Shown in pieces: positions 59,486 to 64,000 of a stretch of 64,000 nucleotides of DNA (the stretch's first letter is position 1; each line of letters begins with the position of its first letter). The position numbers and the translations under genes are program-made. The stretch is from UBA11358 sp049517655 (GTDB taxonomy: Bacteria; Verrucomicrobiota; Verrucomicrobiia; Limisphaerales; UBA11358): contig JBEKRQ010000001.1 in the NCBI GenBank assembly GCA_049517655.1, positions 434,001-498,000 of the forward strand. Direction: 5' to 3'. The notes beneath the pieces were generated by a model. It was not told the origin of the DNA. It worked only from the letters and a program-made list of their open reading frames with translations, and ran no database searches.

Positions 59486-60094
59486 ATGGCTCGTTACACA
59501 GGTCCTCGCGTTCGCATCAGTCGCCGGTTCGGCATTCCGATTTTCGGCCCGACGAAATACCTTGAGCGCCGCAACTACGGTCCAGGCGTTCACGGTCCGA
59601 AGTCGCGCCACAAGCACACCGATTACGGCCTCGGCCTGATTGAAAAGCAAAAGCTCCGTTACTACTACGGTTTGATGGAACGCCAATTTCGCGGTGTTTA
59701 TGAAAAGGCGCTCAAACGCCGTGGCGTCACCGGCGAACAGATGCTGCAAATTTTGGAGACGCGCCTCGACAATGTGGTTTATCACCTCGGTTTTGCAAAC
59801 ACCCGGGCTGCCGCACGTCAGATGACTTCGCACGGCCATATCATGGTCAACGGTCACAAGGTGAACATTCCGTCATACAGCCTCAAGGTGAATGACGTGG
59901 TTGAAGTGAAAAATTCAAACGTGTCGCGTCAATTGGCCACGAAAAATTTGGAAATCGCCATGAGCCGCGCCGTGCCGGATTGGCTGTCGCTGAACAAAGA
60001 GGGATTCAAAGGCACGGTCATGCGGATTCCGACGCGTGACGAAATTCAGCCGATTGCCAACGAACAGGCCGTTGTGGAATTTTATTCCCGTTAA
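59486..60094 (+). CDS. rpsD: 30S ribosomal protein S4
   Basis: 202 residues. 'MARYTGPRVRISRRFGIPIFG', 'KSRHKHTDYGLGLIEKQKLRYYYGLMERQF' and the S4 RNA-binding domain 'RLDNVVYHLGFANTRAAARQMTSHGHIMVNGHKV' are present. No N-terminal Cys4 zinc motif. Assembly initiator of the 30S and, in E. coli, repressor of the alpha operon. A hairpin repeat separates it from rpoA. Confidence 0.98.
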   Translation: MARYTGPRVRISRRFGIPIFGPTKYLERRNYGPGVHGPKSRHKHTDYGLGLIEKQKLRYYYGLMERQFRGVYEKALKRRGVTGEQMLQILETRLDNVVYHLGFANTRAAARQMTSHGHIMVNGHKVNIPSYSLKVNDVVEVKNSNVSRQLATKNLEIAMSRAVPDWLSLNKEGFKGTVMRIPTRDEIQPIANEQAVVEFYSR

Positions 60095-60103
60095 CTAAAA
60101 ATC

Positions 60104-60193
60104 AACCACGGATGGACACGGATGCACACAGATACAAACCAGAATGGACGGGATTTTTCCCTCATCCGTGTTTATCCGTGTTCATCTGTGGTT
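60104..60193. repeat. Long inverted repeat between rpsD and rpoA (CACGGAT family)
   Basis: Left arm AACCACGGATGGACACGGAT and so on, right arm ATCCGTGTTCATCTGTGGTT. Same family as at 17242 and 51852. An RBS GAAAGGA lies before rpoA at 60266-60272. No gene in 60095-60276. Confidence 0.8.
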
Positions 60194-60276
60194 AAAAACA
60201 AATAACAATTATATGGACTCCGGTGCTGCCGGGAATAACAGCACTGAAGCCAGATTAAAATTGTTGAAAGGAAAAT

Positions 60277-61314
60277 ATGCCAGTCAGACTCGGACGTTTC
60301 GAAATGCCCAAGCGGTTGCAAAAAGACGAAGCAACCGCCACCGGGACTTACGCGAAATTCATCGCCGACCCATTTGAAACCGGTTACAGCCACACCATCG
60401 GCAACTCGCTGCGCCGCGTGTTATTGTCGTCGCTGGAAGGCGCGGCCATCACCTCGGTGAAGGTGGATGGCGCGATGCACGAGTTCACCACGATTGACGG
60501 GGTGGTCGAGGACGTGACCGACATCGTATTGAATCTGAAGAAAATCAAATTCAAGGCCCACACACGTGATCCGCAGACACTGTTGCTTTCGGTGAACAAG
60601 GAGGGCGAAGTGACCGCCGCCGACATCCAGACCAATCAAAATATCGAGCTGGTCAACCCCGACCAAATCATCTGCACGCTCGACAAAAAGAAAAAGTTCG
60701 AGATGGAACTGGAGGTCAAAATTGGCCGCGGCTTTTGCCCGAGCGATGAAAACAAAAAGCCCGGACAGGCCATCGGCGTCGTTGCAATTGATTCGCTGTT
60801 TTCACCGGTCACGCGTGTGCGCTATTCTGTCGAAGCCGCGCGCGTCGGCAACCGCACGGATTACGACCGCCTGATTCTGGAAATCTGGACGGACGGTCGC
60901 CTGTCACCCGACGACGCGCTCACGCAGGCTTCGGCGATTTTGCAGCATCACCTCGACGTGTTTGTCGGTTATGACAAAAACGCGGTTGAATTCGAGGAAG
61001 CAGCCGACAAGCAGGACGAGGAGAAGTCGAAGATCAAGAAGCTTCTCAATATGAGCGTCAACGAAATCGAGTTGAGTGTCCGCGCGGCAAACTGCCTGAA
61101 CAATGCGAACATTACCACCGTCGGACAGCTTGCGATGAAGACCGAGCAGGAAATGCTCAAGTATCGCAACTTCGGCAAAAAGTCGCTCAACGAAATCAAG
61201 GACAAGCTCGATCAGCTTGGCAAACAATACGAAGTCGAGATGCACTTGGGCATGAACTTCGAACCGGGTTTGCTGGAAGCGCCGGCGCCGGTTGAAAATC
61301 CGGAGAACAATTAA
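60277..61314 (+). CDS. rpoA: RNA polymerase alpha subunit
   Basis: 345 residues. N-terminal dimerisation domain with 'PFETGYSHTIGNSLRRVLLSSLEGAAITSVKVDG', linker rich in Glu/Lys, and alpha-CTD 'MSVNEIELSVRAANCLNNANITTVGQL...YRNFGKKSLNEIKDKL' that contacts UP elements and activators. A short acidic/Pro tail ends the protein. rplQ starts 8 bp after the stop. Confidence 0.98.
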   Translation: MPVRLGRFEMPKRLQKDEATATGTYAKFIADPFETGYSHTIGNSLRRVLLSSLEGAAITSVKVDGAMHEFTTIDGVVEDVTDIVLNLKKIKFKAHTRDPQTLLLSVNKEGEVTAADIQTNQNIELVNPDQIICTLDKKKKFEMELEVKIGRGFCPSDENKKPGQAIGVVAIDSLFSPVTRVRYSVEAARVGNRTDYDRLILEIWTDGRLSPDDALTQASAILQHHLDVFVGYDKNAVEFEEAADKQDEEKSKIKKLLNMSVNEIELSVRAANCLNNANITTVGQLAMKTEQEMLKYRNFGKKSLNEIKDKLDQLGKQYEVEMHLGMNFEPGLLEAPAPVENPENN

Positions 61315-61322
61315 GGCGGTTT

Positions 61323-61826
61323 ATGCGACATTTGAAGCGAACGGCCAAACTGGGCCGCACATCCGAACATCGCAATGCGATGCTGGCGAACCTTGTTTGC
61401 AGCCTCATCAAGCACAAGCGCGTGACCACGACGCTCGCGAAGGCGAAAGCCGTGCGTCCCGTTGCGGAGAAAATTGTCACGCTCGGTAAGCGTAACACGA
61501 TTCATGCGCGCCGCCTCGTTGCCGCGCGTTTGCGTGCGCATGGGGCAACGGTCCAACTCACCAAGGACGAACGCCGCAAGTGGCGCGATCAGGAAGACGT
61601 TGTGCGCATCCTTTTTGCGGAAATCGCGCCCGCGTTCAAGGAACGCAACGGCGGTTACACGCGCATCATCAGGATGGGACAACGCCAGGGCGACGCCGCG
61701 CAACGCGCCATTTTGGAATGGGTGGATTACACGCTCGCGGTTCCGGCTCCGACTGAAGCCGCGCCCGCCGAAGAAACGAAACCTGTGGAAACCAAGCCGG
61801 CGGAAGCCAAAGCCGGTAAGAAATAA
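61323..61826 (+). CDS. rplQ: 50S ribosomal protein L17
   Basis: 167 residues against ~127. Core 'MRHLKRTAKLGRTSEHRNAMLANLV' and 'RNGGYTRIIRMGQRQGDAAQRAILEWV' are canonical. The last ~30 residues are Pro/Ala/Glu/Lys-rich. Final gene of the alpha cluster, followed by a strong terminator. Confidence 0.97.
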   Translation: MRHLKRTAKLGRTSEHRNAMLANLVCSLIKHKRVTTTLAKAKAVRPVAEKIVTLGKRNTIHARRLVAARLRAHGATVQLTKDERRKWRDQEDVVRILFAEIAPAFKERNGGYTRIIRMGQRQGDAAQRAILEWVDYTLAVPAPTEAAPAEETKPVETKPAEAKAGKK

Positions 61827-61845
61827 ATTGGCTGAAATTTTTCAT

Positions 61846-61874
61846 AGCCCGCTCGACGAGAGCGGGCTTTTTTG
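61846..61874 (+). terminator. Terminator after rplQ
   Basis: 9-bp perfect stem AGCCCGCTC/GAGCGGGCT with a 5-nt loop and T6. It ends the ribosomal superoperon. Confidence 0.95.
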
Positions 61875-61899
61875 TTTCAGTCGGTGCCACCGCAAATCT

Positions 61900-61958
61900 G
61901 GCAGGGCGCGGTCTCCGCACCGCGCCGAAACGGCGTGCTGGGGACAGCCCGCCCTACC
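61900..61958. repeat. REP-like hairpin element downstream of cutA
   Basis: Ends GGCAGGGC and GCCCTACC, interior GGCGCGGTCTCCGCACCGCGCC. Same family and same position (directly 3' of a minus-strand stop codon) as 16131-16206. Confidence 0.7.
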
Positions 61959-61959
61959 T

Positions 61960-62286
61960 TTATTGGCAACTCGCCGCCAGCCAGTCGAGATAGCGCTGAT
62001 TGCCCGCGCTCAACTGCAAAACGATAAATTCCGGCGTGTCGTAGGGATGCCTGGCGAGAGTCAATTTTTCCAAAGCAGCCAGCTTCGATTTCTGCGTTTT
62101 CAGAATCAGCAAAACTTCCGCTCCGGATTCAATCTTTCCATGCCACCGATAATGCGATTCGATTTTTGGAACCAGATTCGCGCAGGCAATCAAACGCGCT
62201 TTTAATGCGGCCTTGGCCAAGGCACGGGCGGTTTTCAAATTCGGCGCTGTGACCAAAACGACGGCAAATTTTGTGGCGGATTTCAT
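61960..62286 (-). CDS. cutA: Divalent-cation tolerance protein CutA1
   Basis: 108 residues, ferredoxin-like trimer family resembling PII in fold. Conserved 'VVLVTAPNLKTARALAKAAL', 'LIACANLVPKIESHYRWHGKIES', 'EVLLILKTQKSKLAAL' and 'HPYDTPEFIVL' are all recognisable. Linked to copper tolerance in E. coli, but the biochemical role is unsettled. Its start lies 23 bp from the outer box of the third cassette locus. Confidence 0.95.
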   Translation of the reverse strand: MKSATKFAVVLVTAPNLKTARALAKAALKARLIACANLVPKIESHYRWHGKIESGAEVLLILKTQKSKLAALEKLTLARHPYDTPEFIVLQLSAGNQRYLDWLAASCQ

Positions 62287-62377
62287 TTTGTCGGCGATGA
62301 GAAATTTACAGCCTATCTATGTGTTAGGCTGCGTCTTTATGATACTCATAATATGCTTGGTAATCGAGCTGATAATC

Positions 62378-62671
62378 CTAGGGGTGCTGTGCAAGTTTAT
62401 ATGTGAGGACTACCAGCACGCCCGTCAACGCAACCAATACCACCGTAAGTATGGCCACGAACCGTGTGAGCCAAACGATGCGGCGGGTATGAATCTCGGC
62501 ATCCTTGGAAAGCCGAATCTCAAGAGCGGCTCGTGCAAACTGATAAGTGTGATTCCGCGGGTCGCTATAAGTGAAGAAACCACAAATCTCATCGGTCGTG
62601 GCACTCAAAAGCCAGTCTTGCGTCTCAAATTGATTGCCGCACTCAGAAATTTCCTTTGGTGTCTTTCGCAT
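62378..62671 (-). CDS. Cassette ORF 3a: small membrane protein
   Basis: 97 residues, ATG 20 nt inside the GTTAGGC core at 62698-62692 (minus). The N-terminal two thirds are soluble and Cys-containing ('ECGNQFETQDWLLSATTDEICGFFTYSDPRN'); one transmembrane helix is at the C-terminus (about 66-90). This looks like a tail-anchored protein facing the cytoplasm. No family recognised. The second cassette gene of this pair lies upstream on the same strand. Confidence 0.5.
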   Translation of the reverse strand: MRKTPKEISECGNQFETQDWLLSATTDEICGFFTYSDPRNHTYQFARAALEIRLSKDAEIHTRRIVWLTRFVAILTVVLVALTGVLVVLTYKLAQHP

Positions 62672-62800
62672 AAAGATCGCACGATTACGCAGCCTAACCT
62701 AGAAAGCTGAGCCACCACCGACTCGTGACGTGAACCGCGACAGCGGAACTGACTGCGCCAACGGCGGTTGGCTCCGGCGACTCGCTAGCCGTCGTGGTTG

Positions 62801-63169
62801 TCACAAAAGATTCTTGAGCAAAATGGAAACTCCGCCGACTGCCTTTATGATGCCGACTGCAAGACCTCCAACAGCCATGACTCCAACAGCCAGGCCACCT
62901 ACTGCTAGACCACCTAACGCCAAACCACCGCAGGCGACTGCTCCGATAGTCAATCCTCCTGATGAAATGACGCCGAGGCTTACTACTCCGACAGAGACAA
63001 TACCACGTGCGACTACTCCACACGCAAGCACACCAGTAGCAACATCGCCAACTGCGATAATCCCGCGAGCGTGTCCGAAGCACTCACCGTATGCCGCATA
63101 TGGGCCGGAAGCGATGGCAATCAAGGGGACGCCAAATAAAGACGACTGAGAAGTGTATCGAGCGATCAT
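62801..63169 (-). CDS. Cassette ORF 3b: glycine/alanine/valine pentad-repeat hydrophobic protein
   Basis: 122 residues. N-terminus 'SQSSLFGVPLIAIASGP', then 'GHARGIIAVGDVATG' and a run of five-residue units (GGLAV, GGLAV, GVMAV, GGLAV) to about residue 110. The five-residue period and small side chains suggest a beta-solenoid or tightly packed membrane-associated sheet. Similar uncharacterised proteins with 'FGxPLxxIAxG...ARGIIAxG' openings are familiar from planctomycetes and verrucomicrobia. The ATG is 45 nt from its GTTAGGC core. Function unknown. Confidence 0.6.
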   Translation of the reverse strand: MIARYTSQSSLFGVPLIAIASGPYAAYGECFGHARGIIAVGDVATGVLACGVVARGIVSVGVVSLGVISSGGLTIGAVACGGLALGGLAVGGLAVGVMAVGGLAVGIIKAVGGVSILLKNLL

Positions 63170-63429
63170 ATTCTGCCTTTCATGTTTTGTTGGTTGATGT
63201 GAGGTGCGAACGACGCCTAACAGTAAGTTAGCTGCAAAGTTAGCTGCAAATTTTGCAGTCTATCACAGTTCGTGATTTTGTTTTCGATTCTGCAAAAACC
63301 TTTCTCCCACAAATACTTCGCTTGTGAATTGCCGAATTTCATTGTCGGACAAAGGTTGCAAGTTGTTCCGATGATTTTCATTTGCTGAATCCAGTTTATT
63401 TGACGCCGAATTTCTGTTTTAGTCAAGGC

Positions 63430-64000
63430 ATGGACGCCGCATTGCCACCGTTAACTCCGGGCACGCTTTACCTCGTCGCCACGCCCATCGGCAATCTTGA
63501 GGACATCACGTTGCGCGCGCTCCGCGTGTTGCGCGAGTGCGACGTCGTCGCCGCCGAAGACACGCGCCACTCCGGGCAATTACTCAAGCATTTTGGAATC
63601 TCCAAACCGCTCTTGAGCTATTTCCAGTTCAACGAAGCCAAGCGCAGCGAGGAAATCATCGAACGCCTCCGGCATGGCGAGAAGGTCGCGCTGGTCACTG
63701 ACGCGGGCAGTCCCGGCATCAGCGATCCCGGCGAACGCGTCGTCAAGGCCGCCATCGCCGCCGGTTTCCGCGTCGAATCCGTGCCCGGCTCATGCGCGTT
63801 GGTGGCTGCGCTCACAGCAAGCGGTTTACCGACAAGCGAATTCTATTTCATCGGCTTTCTGCCGCACAAATCCGGTCAGCGACGAAACAAATTGGAATCG
63901 CTCAAGAGTTTTGATGGCACGCTGGTGCTTTATGAATCACCGTATCGGATTGAAAAGCTGCTGGGCGAACTCAATGAAGTTTTTCCTGAACGCGAAGTGG
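63430..64000 (+). CDS. rsmI: 16S rRNA 2'-O-methyltransferase RsmI (3' end outside window)
   Basis: 190 codons are visible from ATG 63430, 'MDAALPPLTPGTLYLVATPI'; the frame is open to the end of the window. Family marks: 'GNLEDITLRALRVLRECDVVAAEDTRHSGQLL', 'LVTDAGSPGISDPG', 'VPGSCALVAALTASGLPTSEFYFIGFLP'. RsmI uses SAM to methylate the ribose of C1402 in 16S rRNA. The preceding 63265-63429 contains no recognisable feature. Confidence 0.96.
   Translation, partial: MDAALPPLTPGTLYLVATPIGNLEDITLRALRVLRECDVVAAEDTRHSGQLLKHFGISKPLLSYFQFNEAKRSEEIIERLRHGEKVALVTDAGSPGISDPGERVVKAAIAAGFRVESVPGSCALVAALTASGLPTSEFYFIGFLPHKSGQRRNKLESLKSFDGTLVLYESPYRIEKLLGELNEVFPEREV

Larger units (their letters stand above)
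62309..63264 (-). mobile_element. Integron-like cassette pair, locus 3
   Basis: Three cores in one orientation: GTTAGGC at 62323-62329, GCCTAAC at 62692-62698 and GCCTAAC at 63215-63221, with one minus-strand gene in each interval. Outer boxes are CAGCCTATC at 62309-62317 (5 nt from the core, as at locus 1) and GCAGTCTATC at 63255-63264 (33 nt, because of a 12-bp tandem duplication GTTAGCTGCAAA). The middle site lacks a recognisable box within 60 nt. Confidence 0.6.

Noticed and set aside
63217..63426. 69-codon minus-strand frame upstream of rsmI
   Set aside because: Its end consists of the 12-bp tandem duplication and its body has no recognisable feature or RBS; probably chance.

Overview
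The window looks like a chromosomal segment of a Verrucomicrobiota bacterium, probably of the Limisphaerales/Pedosphaera group. The placement is inferred from four things: two exported proteins with a VPEP...RRRK (PEP-CTERM) tail, a fused LpxC-FabZ lipid A enzyme, an exoprotein ending in the 'STDLxNW...NFNQRFYR' domain common in that phylum, and many short dispersed hairpin and heptamer repeats. It is Gram-negative (lipid A genes), has nitrogen control of the PII/Amt/GlnA type, and makes haem from glutamyl-tRNA.

Layout. 1-7.6 kb: the 3' part of aspS, a RelE-type toxin/antitoxin pair, an alpha/beta hydrolase, a zinc-ribbon protein, the lysine/folate run dapA-dapB-folK, then dgt and ispH on the other strand. 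7.7-11.3 kb: tRNA-Pro followed by a duplicated accessory patch: two tandem PEP-CTERM genes, a protease remnant, a copied 3' end of tRNA-Pro and two copies of a sigma-54 promoter region. 11.4-14.8 kb: glnB/glnK-amt-glnA. 14.9-16.2 kb: two small unknown genes, an integron-like cassette, a MITE and a REP-like hairpin. 16.2-20.6 kb: hemC, hemA and a HemX-like gene (minus strand) and a GspE/PilB-type ATPase. 20.7-23.9 kb: a second cassette, a second MITE copy, lpxC-fabZ, a four-helix-bundle gene and lpxA.

24-62 kb is the translation/transcription core: tRNA-Thr-tuf-tRNA-Trp-tRNA-Ser-secE-nusG-rplKAJL-rpoBC, rpsL-rpsG-fusA, then the S10, spc and alpha clusters from rpsJ to rplQ. Its gene order is classical, but it is interrupted by a 926-residue glutamic-peptidase exoprotein between fusA and rpsJ, by a Y-family DNA polymerase between rplW and rplB, and by hairpin-forming repeats between rplN/rplX and rpsD/rpoA. 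Several ribosomal proteins carry Ala/Pro/Lys-rich tails. rpmD (L30) is absent from its usual place between rpsE and rplO.

62-64 kb: cutA, a two-gene cassette cluster, and the start of rsmI, which runs off the window.

The most unusual signal is a set of four small, mostly membrane-associated ORFs at three separate sites (15.5, 20.7 and 62.3-63.2 kb). Each is bounded by GTTAGGC/GCCTAAC cores with a shared GAYAGGCTG-type box at fixed spacing. In gene orientation this is the architecture of integron cassettes with ~50-bp attC sites, yet no integrase is present in the window. All statements on families are by recognition; no database search was run.
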